A stretch of 64,000 nt of DNA from Lobosporangium transversale. Taxonomy: Eukaryota; Mortierellomycota; Mortierellomycetes; Mortierellales; Mortierellaceae. The notes under the pieces were generated by a model, which worked only from the letters and a program-made list of their open reading frames with translations, searched no databases and was not told where the DNA came from. Positions 37,664-50,067 of the stretch are shown in pieces. The first letter of the stretch is position 1. Each line of letters opens with the position of its first letter. Where the stretch lies: positions 248,001-312,000 of the forward strand of contig NW_019029012.1 of assembly GCF_002105155.1 (NCBI RefSeq). Direction: 5' to 3'. Position numbers and translations under genes: made by a program.

Positions 37664-38909
37664 TTATTTTGGCAAATGCGCACGGATCCACTGGATATAA
37701 TAATCGATGACGATCTTGCGATCGTCCTCTGGCTCGTTATGGAGCTCATGATAATGATCTGGATAGATCTTATACTCCTTGTCCTTGACCTGGATCTTGT
37801 CAAAGAAAGCCTTACTTGCGCTCTGGTCTGTTAACCCATCTGCAGAACCGTGACAGATCAGCAGAGGGACATCTGGGGTGATACTCTTGTATCGCTCAGT
37901 GAGCAACAACTTTGCGTTGGTCAACATGTCATAAAAGCCTAGAGTGGTGCCGTACCCATGCACCAAAGGGTCGTCATTATACTTGGAGACCTCCTTAAGA
38001 TCGCGTGAAATAAAGGCTGAGGGCAGGTTAAAAGGGAATCGCAATGATGGTGCAATCCTGGAAACAGCCCCTACAAACGACACGGCTAGATTGCTGGGTC
38101 GAGTAGATGCAGCTGCAAGAACAAGAGGTGCGGAGGCAATGACACCAGCTAATTTGGTACGCAAAGGACCAATGCAGTCATAATTGAGAACCAGGCTTCC
38201 TCCCTAAGAAAAAAAGACAAAAAGATCAGACTCTTTGACCAAAGAGTTTTTATTTTTTTTCCCGAGTCCACATACAAACATACAAAAAAAAAAAAAAAAA
38301 AGAGAGAAATCGTACATAGGAATGACCCATGAGGAACAATGGTACACCCTGGATTTCCCCACGTTTCAATGCGGCTGTGATATCAGGAATAGCCTTTACG
38401 TATCCTCCTGATCGTCCTAACGTCTTTGACTTTTTCCCTATTGAACAAATAAAAATATATATATGTATATATATAATGTATGAGATTGGGCGATAGTCGA
38501 GCATCCATCCATGCAAACTATCCAAGAAAAGAAGAAAAAAAAAAAAAAGATTTACCTGTTTGACCAAATCCGCGTTGATCAAAGGCCGATACTTGGAATC
38601 CAGCCTTATTAAACTCTTCAAAAATATGATCGTAGCCTAAACAAAAAAAGAAGCTTTTTTTTTTAAAATTCTACCCATTCCCATCATAAACGTTAACGTT
38701 AACGTTAACATGTAGATATGCCTTTTACTTGTGGCTAATTTTTTTTTATGATTATACTTACGAACAATATGTTCTCCAAGGCCATGAACAAAGACGACTG
38801 AAGCAACAGGGTTACCAACAGCGTACCAAGTTTTTGTGAAGATATCATGGCCATCCTCAGACTTGATCCACTCTTCCTTGCTCCTTGGTTTCTCAATTGC
38901 GTTTGCCAT
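37664..38909 (-). CDS. YJU3: Monoacylglycerol lipase (serine alpha/beta hydrolase)
   Basis: Four exons (38909-38762, 38636-38556, 38437-38316, 38203-37664) give 296 residues, the usual length. The oxyanion region is VVFVHGLGEH, followed by FNKAGFQVSAFDQRGFGQT. The nucleophile elbow MGHSYGG (Ser about 116) is split by an intron between Tyr and Gly. The acid is in CHGSADGLTD and the catalytic His is in HYHELHNE. This is the MGL/YJU3 layout, including a lid-like segment after the elbow. It hydrolyses monoacylglycerol to glycerol and fatty acid, probably on lipid droplets, the final step of neutral lipid breakdown. It is convergent with the ArfGAP gene, with 172 bp between stops. An (AACGTT)3 repeat and A tracts lie in its introns. 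Confidence 0.93.
38689..38709. repeat. (AACGTT)3 palindromic hexamer repeat
   Basis: Three perfect AACGTT units plus AAC inside intron 1 of the monoacylglycerol lipase gene. Each unit is itself a palindrome, so the tract can cruciform or slip. The intronic location makes a regulatory role uncertain. Confidence 0.85.
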
Positions 38910-39720
38910 TTGTTAACAACAAAAAAAAATAAAAAAAGTATGTTGAAATGATGTTCTGTATGAATAAATGATAGAGTGGAATGTGTTTAAAAAAAAACAA
39001 ACAAAAAAAAAACAAAAAAAAAAAAAAAAAAAGGAGAAGGGTATTTATGGCCTTGATGGCATGAGATTTATCGTTGCAGAATTGGCTCAATGAAATGCAA
39101 CAACGACAATTGTTAGGCCAAAATTAAACTTGGTGCACAATGCACAGGGCTCCATGATTCTATTTCCTTTTCCCTTTCACATGCTTTGGGCAAACGATAA
39201 AGCCGCTCTCCCTCTCCCTAGATTAGCATCTATCTACTGTTCATTGTCTACATGAACTACCTTTTACACATTCGCTGCTACTGCTATTGCTCCATGAGCC
39301 ACCTGCATACCTCAAGAGACCGACTGGTGTATCAAAACAAAGAGTAAAAAATAAAAGTACAGAGTATCACAGCAATTAATGTTGTACATGTAAATTAATT
39401 GTATCAATTACCTTTGCTTGGGAGTATCGGAGTATCGCTCTCTTATTAAAGGTCATGGCTGAATGAGTGCTTGTGTCGTCTATTGCAATCGCTATTGCTT
39501 TGTGTAGAAGACGCGTTTCTTTTTCCATTCATTCTATCCATTTCTCCCATCAAACTCACTTCATCACTTGCACCAACCTAACCATCTCCAACATACATAC
39601 TGTATTTTCTTTTTCTCCCATCTTATTCACTCTATTCTCATTCTTCCCATTCTTTACTCTCGGTCTCTCATTCTCTTTTAATTAATTACTTGATCACAAC
39701 AATGAAAATCAAGAAAATTC
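38910..39720. other. Intergenic gap
   Basis: Contains A-rich runs just upstream of the lipase start (38985-39032). Further right is C/T-rich DNA of the kind seen in leaders here. No supported gene. Confidence 0.45.
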
Positions 39721-39855
39721 TGTAGGTTGTCAAAAGACGAAGATAGGGAGTTTCGACGCCAAAGAGCAATTCGTATGAAATCACTTTCTGACGAAGATGC
39801 GGGTATTGTCTTTTGGGAAGTAAGTCAAAAAAAAACTAATTTCCTCTTGTCCCTC

Positions 39856-39891
<36 letters not shown>

Positions 39892-40098
39892 CGAATTAAC
39901 CTTCCTGCTTTACTTCCCCTATTTTGCCTCATTCACAGGACTTTTGTGATGCAAATGGCTGGAATAGGACTCCAAACAAAGTAAACATTTTGAGATACAT
40001 CGAAGTATTTGTAAACGATATGGAAAAGAAGATCAATCGAAAAAGGGGCTTGACCAAGCAACAAGGGTTATCTCAGCGGTCACGCCTTGTTTGTTAAA
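39721..40098 (+). pseudogene. Fragment resembling N-terminal domain of GCR1/Crypton-type proteins
   Basis: Two exon-like segments join with GT-AG borders: a frame ending VFWE at 39820 and one from 39940 starting DFCDANGWNRTPNKVNILRY. They read ...RMKSLSDEDAGIVFWE then DFCDANGWN...ILRYIEVFVNDMEKKI and stop at 40098 after about 80 residues. The helix-rich W-x-x-(F/W)C-x-x-x-G-W pattern with a following V-x-x-x-I-x-x-(F/Y)I is reminiscent of the core-binding-like domain at the start of fungal tyrosine-recombinase-derived (Crypton/GCR1) proteins. No catalytic domain follows. The start codon is not clear. This is a low-confidence recognition, and the fragment may have been joined to the F-box relic. 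Confidence 0.3.
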
Positions 40099-42268
40099 CC
40101 GGTCTTACGGCTCCATGCTCAGTCTTTGATCGCTCAGAACGCGCCGACGAAACCTGTTGTTTTTCACGCGTCACCGTCACTAGAAAAGCCATCGGATAAC
40201 ATCGTCCAACCAAAAGATACATCCTGGGCTTCAACAAGCTCAGACAACTACGGCGACAACCACAACAACAATGATAATACTAAGAAGAGACGAATATCCG
40301 AGTTGGATACAGACAGCGAGGACTCCGCCGATGACAACCATGACGAGCCTATACACTATTCTGAAGATCTGAAGAGTATGTCAATGTCAACAAGTACGAG
40401 TATGGAATGGCAACTTCAATCAAATCGCGTACATCTAAGGATAGTCAGATCAACATATTTACTATCCCGGAGATCGCCTGGATCATTTCCAGGTTCTTGG
40501 ACGACCTAGATCTTGCTCGACTTTGTCAAACCTGCAAAGACCTCCATAACGTCTTTCACCTTATACTTTGGTATTATTATTCTATTGAGGATGACGAATG
40601 CCCAATAGAGGGTTTTGATCAAAATATGGAGCACGTGCGTTCACTGACATGGGTTTTTTTTCTCTTGTGTCCTGAACCTTTCGATTTTATTGAACGATGC
40701 GATTCACTTACTTGATTACACGTTCGCACCGAAGACAACAATTTAACCAACGATTACGAATTCGACAACGAGGAGAGGTACTTGCATCCATTGATTTCAA
40801 CTATTGGTCGGCAACGCTATTTGACGCAACTGGAGCTCAATACCTGCCTTGTGCAGGAAGTTCCAAATGCTTTCTTGTCAGCGTTTCTAGCCTTGCAGCA
40901 TTTAAAATTACTGCGTATCTACATGATTGTTAAAAGTCCAACGATACCCGTAGCTCTCCAGATGCTAATCGACCTACTGAACAAGCATCCATGACTGGAG
41001 GTAATTCGTTTTGGAGATTGGCGTACTAACGAGGATTCCAATTCCGATGACGAGCGTAGCAATTATTCATTTGAGAGCTACAGCCATAGCGATTTTTTTG
41101 GTGAGGATGAGGATGAGGATGAGGATAAAATAGAAAGAGAAGAGATACAAGCATTCAACGACGTTAAGCCCCAGTTGAGGACTAATGGATATCATATGAT
41201 TACCAAGTTGGAGCTACCTCCCCGCCAGTATCTCCCATATCCCGCTACCTTTTTAGAGCCCCTCTTCCACTCTGGCCTACCCAACCTTCAGTCTCTCACA
41301 CTTCCTAGAGTAGAAGAAACCACAGCTTGGGATCTTGGCCATGCCATTTGATCGGAATGTCCAAAACTACAGCATTTCGCTTATGCATCAGGATCCGACT
41401 ATTGTTTCGACTCGGAGATAGACGATATTCTCGGGAAATGTAACACGCTTTCATCTATATCGCTTTGGGGAGCCTCAGCGCTTGACGAACATAATTTCTG
41501 CCGACATACTGATACCCTAACCGTTCTGACCCTGCAGTCTTTCAGCGCGATCTCGAGTGCATTTGTCCACCAGATTCTTTTGCAGTGTAGTGTGCTGAAG
41601 GTCCTCCATCTCGAGAAGAAGACTTCCTTTATAGAGAGAACTATAAGGACATCGATTTCAGGGCTGGCCGATGGAGCTGCACGGGTTTAGAGGTCCTGCG
41701 TCTTTCTAATTATGTAAGCTTTGGTTCACAAAGAGTGGGATCATCTTCGCAAGGTTACAAGTCCTACACGGAACCGAGAACGCACCTTTGGACTCAAGTT
41801 GGACATTTGTTGAGACTACAAGAGCTTGAAATTGGTAATACGGGGTTCGACAGCATGCCAGACGTGTACTGGATAAAGGACCTGAGACTTGAAGCTCCGA
41901 TTATAATAGGGCAAGACGAGGAGCACGATAGTTGTGCAGCGGAGGGAAATCAGGGACTCTTACACTTGCTGCGTGGACTCAGAAACCTACGTGTTCTACG
42001 ACTACGGACTGACTATTGGCCGCGGTGGATCTTGCCAGGCCAAGCCGAGGTGGAGTTTATGGAGCAGAATTGGCCATATCTCCGTAAGTTTTCGTATGTC
42101 AGCAGTCGCCATGACGTTAGTGGAGGGTCACTTGAGGATGAACCTCAATGGGGATGGTTCAAGCACCGGTGGCCGGAACTTGTGATCAATAGAAATGTGA
42201 ATTTGAATGAACCTGGCAGCCAAAATAATATCCCAAACTTATTTCGCAGCGTTAGATCGCAGCGTTAG
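40087..42268 (+). pseudogene. F-box / leucine-rich-repeat protein, decayed
   Basis: An acidic Asn/Asp-rich N-terminal frame (40087-40509) is followed, in another frame, by an F-box (FTIPEIAWIISRFLDDLDLA then RLCQTCKDL; ATG at 40407). A reading frame then continues through LRR-like segments (LTQLELNTCLVQEVP, LPNLQSLTLPRVEE, LTVLTLQSFSAISSAFVHQI). It is interrupted by TGA at 40992-40994 and TGA at 41349-41351, with coding clearly resuming in frame after each (LEVIRFGDW; SECPKLQHFAYA). A frameshift near 41620-41650 moves the frame to that of WSCTGLEVLRLSNYVS, which runs to 42268. The intact family acts as substrate receptor of SCF ubiquitin ligases. Two nonsense changes plus frameshifts mark this copy as a pseudogene, apparently of recent origin because the rest of the sequence is well preserved. 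Confidence 0.75.
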
Positions 42269-43211
42269 ATCGCAGCTCTATGCAGATATTAACAATTGCA
42301 TCAATAATAGCTTCAGTATATACCCCACCAGAATAGCAATAACAGCATCAATTGAAATTTTTATGTGACATATTTGAACTTGTGCATACGAAGGAAGAAA
42401 AGGGAAAGAGTGATGGAATGCCTCCTGTACGAAACTATTGTCATAACTTTACGACCGATTTTGCACACTTTTGGACTCTGGTGATGACCGATAGTAAAAT
42501 GAAAGAAATAACAGGATGGTAAAACCACAGGAAAAGAGCCATATCAACAACTGACCTGTGGCCAAGCGTTCATAGCGACGCTGCTATTTGATCTTTCGAT
42601 GTCGGCTCTTCCCATCATATGAAGCAGAATTCAGTAAGCGTTGGAGTGTTCACCCGCTTCTAGGGAACGTGAACTGGGCGTAGACCGTCGTGAGACAGGT
42701 TAGTTTTATTCTAGTGATGAAATGTTGTTGCAATACAATAGTAACTGAACTTTGTACAAGAGGAACCGTTCATTCAAATAATTGGTATTTGAACAGGCCA
42801 TGGCCCGAAGCTATCATCCGTTAGATTATGGCCGAACGCCTGCAAGTCAGAATCTGTGCTACAGCGCGCCGATTACCGCCTTTCCCGATAACTAGTTGAA
42901 TTTGAATGGAGTTTCGGCTCCTGGATCATGCTTGCTACGCGGAATTATCTTGTGGAACGGAAAGACTTGATGAGGTTCCTGTTAAGGTTAATTCCAAATA
43001 TTGGAAAAGATAAATACATTGCAGACGTCTTTAATTGAACGGGGTACTGTAAGCTGTAGAGTAGCCTTGTTGCTACGATCGGCTGTGCTTAAGCCTAGTG
43101 TTCTATAGATTTGTTCATGGATTTCATTCATAAAGCCATGACCATGTTAGCTGTAGCTCGTGCCAACATATGATTTCTGAAAATCAGGAAAGCATGCAAT
43201 TGTATACATAT

Positions 43212-43249
<38 letters not shown>

Positions 43250-43624
43250 GCACAAGCACATGCTATAGGTAAACTGCTTTTTTTATTTGTATGACCAATC
43301 ATGCCTCCTTTTCTTCCAAACAGATTAAAGACAGAATATTGACTTTGAGAGCAAATTCCTTGCATGGACGTCTCTTTTGGTTTGTATATCATGTAAAAGA
43401 AATACTACGAAAGAAACACAAGACTTTGCCCATCTATTTAACTATTCGACCAAGTCATTAAACTATGCGATTCTCTTTGAGCATTGACCCCACAGCACCC
43501 ACATTCAAACAAATAAAAAGGAGAGGAGGAAAAAAAAAATGGCCGTTACCGAAAGATAACAAGTTTTCTTTATTTTCTGAAGGTTCAAAGTAGAGAGGAT
43601 CGTAGATGAGGGGGAATGAGACTT
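42269..43624. other. Gene-free stretch with A33 tract
   Basis: No coding signal is seen on either strand. The longest homopolymer of the window, 33 A, is at 43216-43248. A short duplicated string (GCGTTAGATCGCA) sits at the end of the F-box relic near 42250-42272. The last 100 bp before 43625 are the RPS3A 3' flank. Confidence 0.5.
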
Positions 43625-45649
43625 TTAAACCTCAGCAAGGATTTCAGGCTCCTTGAAGTCGCCCTTGCGCTCAACCTTAGCGCCAGTGGTGTCAACGTCA
43701 GCACCAGAGTGGAGCTCGAGGAGCTTGCCAAGATCGAACTTGGGGGCCTTGAGGATCTTGACCTTGCGAATGTAGACATCACGGAGAGGGTAGATGGACT
43801 TGCAAGACTTCTCAATCTCGTTTCCAATAACCTCAGGGATGAACTTGTGGACGAGCTCCTTCAAGTCGCATGAGGTGGCCTGGGCAGTCATGATCTCGAA
43901 CATCTTCTTGCGAATCTGACGGATCTGAGCAGACTGGGCGTAGGTGGTCTTCTTGACCTGGTGAACACCCTTCTTGGTGAAGGCAACAGCGAAGAGGCGG
44001 AGCAAGTATCCATCAGTGGTCTTGACATCGACGTGAGCCTCAATAATTGTCTAATGAATATAGAACATAGTATGTAATATGGTTAGTCGGCTATGAAACC
44101 TTGCCATAGTGGACCATCTACCTAATGATGCAAATCATCGAAATGATGATGTGAATTCCGTACCTGCCACTTGCGAACCATGGAGCGGAGCTTGTCCGAG
44201 GTCATGTCCATGCCGTGGAAGTTGGTGAGGCAGTTCTTTCCCTGGACCTCATCAACGCGCAGCTTGACCTTGCGGAAAGAGTATTCCTCGTTCTTGTTCA
44301 AATCAGCAAGGGAAATCTCGAGGACACGGCCCTTCAAGGCATCGTTGGCGTTTTTCAAACCCTGGGTACGGTTAACAAGGGTCTTACCAACGTTGCGGAC
44401 ATCAAAGGTAGAAGGAGCCTTGATATCGTACCAGTCCTTACGGGTGAAAGGGTCGACACTATTGTTACAGTATGAAATTAACAGAAAATGCGTTCATCGA
44501 ACATCAGATCTTCGTTCATGATATTTTTTTAAAGAATGGCAGTTTGTTGAAGAGCTGTTCGTCCTGAATATACACAAAGGAAAAAAAAAAAAAAAATCGA
44601 ATCACGTTGTCCATAATCATTCCTGAAAAAAACGTTGCAGTTCAGTTCAACCCTATCCTGTTTTGCTGTCGTTATCTGTGAGAAATTGTCTTTTCTTTGG
44701 AAAGAATAAAGCTGTCAATACGCCTTAATATAAAAATGGTAAAAGTGTCATCGACATCTGAAGGGGCATGAAAGATCTTCTCCGTGCGTTCACTGAACAA
44801 ACTAAGTACAGACTCTGGCCGATGTGGCAGGAACAACCTGAAAAAAGTCCATTCCATCACGCATCATTGCCAAGGCTGATCCAGTGCAACTCATGTCTCT
44901 CATGCCTCTCCAACTAGCTGATTCCTGACGAAAAACTCTCGAATGAGCATCCTTTCTATTTATCATCCTTGAAAAGCTGAAGTTGAAACTACTTTCTAAT
45001 CCAAAATCCTATTCTGATTGACAAATAAAAAGAATCCTGTAACGATACTTTACACCTTCTTCTTGAGACCCTTCTTGCCTTTCGAGAGACGCCTACAAGA
45101 AAATAAAAGTACCTTTAGTATTAATAGTCTGAACAATAAAGAAAAAACACTAACTTGATAAATAGTGCGGCGGAAGACTTACTTATTCTTTCCAACGGCT
45201 GTTGCATTCAAATAATTGATTGTTTCAGAAGGAGCGATCAGAACAAAAGTGATGTTTTTCGATTTATGTCCAGATATTGTGATCAGCAGCCGAAAAAGAT
45301 TCCCAATCAAAAAATTAATATTGATCCGAACAAATGAATTTTGATTCCATTGATAAATCAGATGTAAATTGATTCCATGAGATTTGTTCATAATCATGGT
45401 ATCATGACATGTTTGTAGAGTCGCGCCCAAGAAGTTCCCGTTCAGATAACAAAATAATAATGATAATAATAAGGTCCCCCGAGGCAAAATCCAGCATCAA
45501 TACGGATTTCAAGTATGGAAAACAACGGTATGATCGGTATAAGCATAGATAGATGGATAAAAACAACAATCGATGGTTAGCGATGGATTCTACTAGCACA
45601 TCCATTCTCTCACTTGTGTGACACACAGTCCTGATCACACAGTACCCAT
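43625..45649 (-). CDS. RPS1: 40S ribosomal protein S3a (eS1)
   Basis: Exons 45195-45183, 45092-45054, 44458-44164 and 44050-43625 join cleanly to [20 protein letters not shown] then [20 protein letters not shown] and so on, ending in PEILAEV. The initiator is not in this block: the frame needs ATG-G upstream. A candidate is ATG at 45649-45647, where ATGG is followed by GTACTG, giving a 4-nt coding first exon and a first intron of about 450 bp. The total is then 258 residues, exactly as expected for eS1. The protein sits in the small ribosomal subunit near the mRNA exit channel. An ATG isolated by a large first intron is common in ribosomal protein genes. The first exon is inference; the rest is firm. 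Confidence 0.92.
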
Positions 45650-45757
45650 AATGAAGTTGAATAGTAAAAAAGAGAGAGCTCAACCTTGTTGTCGTCAGTG
45701 TCTACTTCAAATCAATATGAGGCACTATGGTTCACGTGTGAAAATGAAATTTAAACT

Positions 45758-46163
45758 GTGGCTTTTCCTGGTCCTCAAAATGAAACAAAGCTGGTTCAAG
45801 ACATCCTTTCATTCACTCATTCACGCATGCATTCGCTCACAACAACTGCAGGAGTTTATATCGAAACCATATCACCCTCGGTAGGCGGACTTCCGAGGTA
45901 TCTTTGCATCCGACGTTCTATATACCCATTGCCAAGGTCAGTAATAATGAGAATTATTCAACGTATCACTAAGAAATAGAAATGTAAAAGCACAGTGTTT
46001 CTACGAATACGATGACACTCAAAGGAAAACAGAGAAGCGAGTAGATCTCAGTGCAGATCAGCCCAAGATCAATGCTGGCGCCAGTATCCCAGATGGCATC
46101 TCTGAGCTAAGTACGTCCAAGGCTCATAGCCTTGACAACCTTGACACTGGACTCAACCCCTGA
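45758..46163 (+). CDS. Unrecognised two-exon open frame
   Basis: A frame beginning in the region of 45758 reads ...LTTTAGVYIETISPSVGGLP then RYLCIRRSIYPLPR. It can splice with a short intron (GTCAGT ... AATAG, about 46 bp) to NVKAQCFYEYDDTQRKTEKR then VDLSADQPKINAGASIPDGI and ends SLDNLDTGLNP, TGA at 46161-46163. Codon use and composition look like protein, unlike the surrounding DNA. I do not recognise a family. It may be the C-terminal part of a decayed gene, since no upstream exons were identified. Confidence 0.3.
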
Positions 46164-47109
46164 CTTTAGGAGACAGGATCAGAAGGCGAGTATAAAGCCA
46201 GTGGTCATGTTTTCTCGATCACTTACATAAAAGTGCAAGCGTATACCGACTATTCGACAAACCGCTCTCAAAGACATTATTGTATTTTTGTGTACGACCG
46301 GGTGGCTCACTGTATTGTTGTAAGGCAATTGTCGCACACTTAGCTTTCTTGATCAAACTATGTGCAGCCCTTGTTTGTGGCTATTTTGTACAATGTCAAG
46401 TGCAAGCGCATCACAGTCTCTACACCATTCAACCAGGCAACAAGAAAAAAAAAAAAAGAATTGGGATTTAATATTCACACCCTGTGGCTGCCGAAGATTG
46501 CGGAGTTTTTTTTTTTTGGAAATCACCTCTTAAGCCACGCCTCTCTTTCATATGTCCGAACAAAAGACCCGTGGTGGGAAAAAGAGTTCCACACCACGAA
46601 ACTAAGTTTGAACCTTCTTTTGAATGGGTAAGCATGGGAGGAAAAGGTAATTTCGCCCTGTTCACACAGACGAAGGAATAAAGGCACCGGTGGCAATATT
46701 CTAGTGACACAGCTTTATTTAGACCACATGTTGTCCTGTATGCCATAAAAATAAATCCCTTGCAAAATTTGGAGTAGACTTGTTACTGTGGCCAGCCACG
46801 ATCCATTTTTTTTTTTTTTTTTTAGATCGATCGAAGAAAAATCGGGTTTGAACACCCTTTAAAACATGCGGCCAAATGTATGTGAAGTATGAATACCATT
46901 AACCTTTTGGTGGTTTGTATGTTAGCATCCTTTTTGTTCTCTGTTTCTTGGTGTATCAGTCCTTGATTAAAAGTAAGCGCATCCATTGGATATTGGGTCC
47001 TAGACATGGCTTAAGAAGAGAGGGAGAGGAGGGCAAAAAAAAAAATCATTGTGAGCTGAGAGCATCAACTTCTATTAGGAATTACATCGTAATTCCCGAG
47101 AACGCCAGT

Positions 47110-47143
<34 letters not shown>

Positions 47144-48437
47144 AACATGGTTTGAGGGTGGACACAAGTCAATGTGGTGTGTACGATGACAACTCAAGCT
47201 TCAAGGTTGCTTTATCTGTGCTTCGGAACCATAATAAATAAATATTCGTGAGCGCATGCCTGTAAATGGCGCACTAAAGAGACACAGCGACAAAATGTAA
47301 AAAAAAAATGATTGGGATGCCCAAAGCGTCGTTGGGATATTAGTTAAACAACTTGAAATCGCGACTTTGCAAAACCAAAGATGCACCTTCATCCACCTGA
47401 GAAAATAAATAAAAGAAGCAAAGGGAAGGGAAGGAAAGAAATTAAGGATAGAGAGCATGTGTGAACATTTGTACTGTTGAGCAGAGCAAACGCTCCTTTT
47501 CTTTCTCCCTTCTTGTTCGTTGTTCACACTCTTTCTCTCACATTCGCACATTCTATTTTTCCTTCCTTCCTTTCTCCCTCCATCGCCAGTTCGTGTCTCT
47601 CATTCTTTGTCTTCTTTTCTGTTCTCTCATCAGCCATTCAAAAAGACGATTCAGCATCGCCTCTCATCAGGTACAAATGTGCGATCATCCCTTTGCATGC
47701 CACTTTCTCTCATACTCTATCATCCAGCCGGTCCATCCATATCCCGACTATCAACTATCCCACTCTACTGGTTGCACCCCATTCGTTCTTGGCTCGAACT
47801 CTTTTCTTCTTGCATAGACAATACTTTAAAAAAGAGAAATCGAAAAAAACTGACGACGTACATCCTCTCTCTCAGCTCTTCCACTCACACTCCGTCATTG
47901 TTTACTTCGCCTATAGTAGTATCACCGTTCACAAATTAATAGATACTTTATCCATCAACACATCGCATTGTGTATCATTGATTCACTCACCCCCTCGTTC
48001 TTATTCACCTCTCAGAGCGCTCTCATCAAACAAAATACTTCACACAACCTGTCTTTACAGGCCTTTCAACCACTCACTTTTCCTTAGTTGAGGTATTTTG
48101 TATTCAATTTAACTATTGGATGAGCTTGCACTCCCTGTTTAAGTGTGAATTCAGAATTTCAGCTTTTTCTTCCCTCCCCTGTTTTTTCACATTCATTTGC
48201 TGCCTTTGATGCTTGGGCCTGCAGCTCATTAATTTCTTGATGCTCTCAATCTCACACCTGCTACCGTCCTGGTCAAAGAGACAGTTCTTTCTTACTAAAA
48301 CATGTCCCTATTATCCTCATGTTGTAACACCAACTGGCCAATTATAGCCCTTTCCTCCGTTGTCTGCTGGCGCAATTAATCACTTGTCGCCAACCCTGCA
48401 CTCTAACCTTAGCCCAAACGTCAGCTGCATCCTTACC
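46164..48437. other. Long gene-free stretch; G-beta leader at right end
   Basis: No supported gene in 2.3 kb. There is an A tract of about 26 bases at 47115-47140. From about 47480 to 48100 the plus strand is strongly C/T-rich, giving overlapping Ser/Phe/Leu frames in all three phases. That is a sign of composition rather than coding, and resembles the leader or promoter DNA of other genes here. Confidence 0.5.
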
Positions 48438-50067
48438 ATGAGTCAAGAAATGGCAGATCGCATCGCCAATGCGCGGAAAGAGGCTGAATATCTTAAGGAC
48501 AAGATCAGAGAAAAGAAGTCAGCCCTGAATGACACCTCATGTAAGACTAACTACAGACTACTTAGCATATGCTAAAGAGATCTGTAAATGCATTGGTTGC
48601 TTGCTTCCTCGTTGGGGACGCGCTAAACAAAGGATTACACTCTAACACCACGATCGAATCAACCTTATTTTAACATGTGTCTGTCGTAATTGCATATTTG
48701 GCTTCCTCCAATGGCTCCTGCTAACGATAAAACAATGATGGGAACATACGGAATATCATGAACGCTTTACAGTGAAGTCCATGTCTCAAGAGCTTGAACC
48801 TCTGACTCGCATTGGGATGCGTATCCGCAGAGTACTCAAGGGCCATCTTGCCAAGATTTACGCCATGCACTGGGCGACAGATAAACGGCACTTGGTCTCA
48901 GCATCACAGGATGGCAAATTGATTGTTTGGGATGCTTATACGACTAATAAAGTGTATGCCATTCCCCTACGTTCGTCGTGGGTTATGACTTGTGCATATG
49001 CCCCAACAGGCAACTATGTTGCATGCGGAGGACTTGACAACATGTGCTCAGTCTATAACCTCCGTACAAGAGAGGGGTCGGTTAAAGTTGCAAGGGAATT
49101 GAGTGCACATTCTGGATATCTCTCTTGTTGTCGTTTCCTTAATGATCGCCAAATCTTGACATCAAGTGGTGATATGACCTGTATGCTTTGGGATCTGGAT
49201 GCAGGAGTCAAGCTAACGGAGTTCAGCGATCACACAGGAGACGTTATGAGGTGAAGCTTTTTGACATTCACACACTATGGGATAATGTGCTTTCCGTTAA
49301 GTGAACTCGTTTACAGTTGCATACTAAACTCACTAAACTCTATGATCTTTACTCCAATTCAATGTTACCCAATTATCTGTATCATCGCTTGCAGTCTGTC
49401 TATATCCCCTGACCAGCGCGTTTTTGTTTCAGGAGCATGCGATGCGACTTCCAAGGTTTGGGATATTAGAACTGCACGCTGCGTTCAAACGTTTACAGGG
49501 CACGAATCAGATATTAACGCAGTCCAGTATGTATAGGCAACAGTTCATGTTTAGGATATAATGCATTGACTCTTTAAGTTGCATGAGGTTGAGGCTAACC
49601 TTGAAAACTTTTGATACAGGTTTTTCCCAAGTGGAGATGCATTCGCTACTGGCTCTGATGATGCTTCATGCCGCCTGTTCGATCTTCGCGCGGATCGTGA
49701 AATGAACATCTACACACACGACAATATTCTCTGTGGCATTACATCTGTTGCCTTTTCAATCTCGGGACGTCTACTATTTTCTGGATACGACGATTTTAAT
49801 TGTAATGTCTGGGATACTCTTCGTGGAGAGCGTGTAGGAGTGTTAATGGGACATGATAATCGCGTTAGCTGCTTGGGTGTAGCGAGCGATGGTATGGCTA
49901 TGTGCACAGGAAGCTGGGACACCACTTTAAAGGTAAATCCTATGCAGCCCAAGATTCGTCTTTTTTATTTTTATTTTTATTTTTATTAATTTACTCTTTA
50001 ATACTTATATTTTTATATATTTGCTTTCCTTCGACTCGTGATATCTCCTGAATAGGTCTGGTCTTAG
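48438..50067 (+). CDS. Heterotrimeric G protein beta subunit
   Basis: Five exons (48438-48540, 48773-49250, 49395-49526, 49620-49932, 50056-50067) give 345 residues. The N-terminal helix ([20 protein letters not shown]) is the coiled coil that pairs with G-gamma. Seven WD blades follow: [109 protein letters not shown] and [20 protein letters not shown]. The chain closes with [13 protein letters not shown]. Length and blade sequence are those of canonical G-beta. It transmits pheromone or nutrient signals at the plasma membrane. The last exon is 12 nt: Val-Trp-Ser and stop. Confidence 0.96.

Noticed and set aside
44459-45053. Intronic snoRNA in the long RPS3A intron
   Set aside because: I looked for C and D boxes in the correct spacing and strand and found no convincing pair with a terminal stem.
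47461-48091. Ser/Phe/Leu-rich frame of over 200 residues
   Set aside because: All three plus-strand phases are open here because the DNA is C/T-rich. No domain, no splice logic; more likely leader DNA of the G-beta gene.
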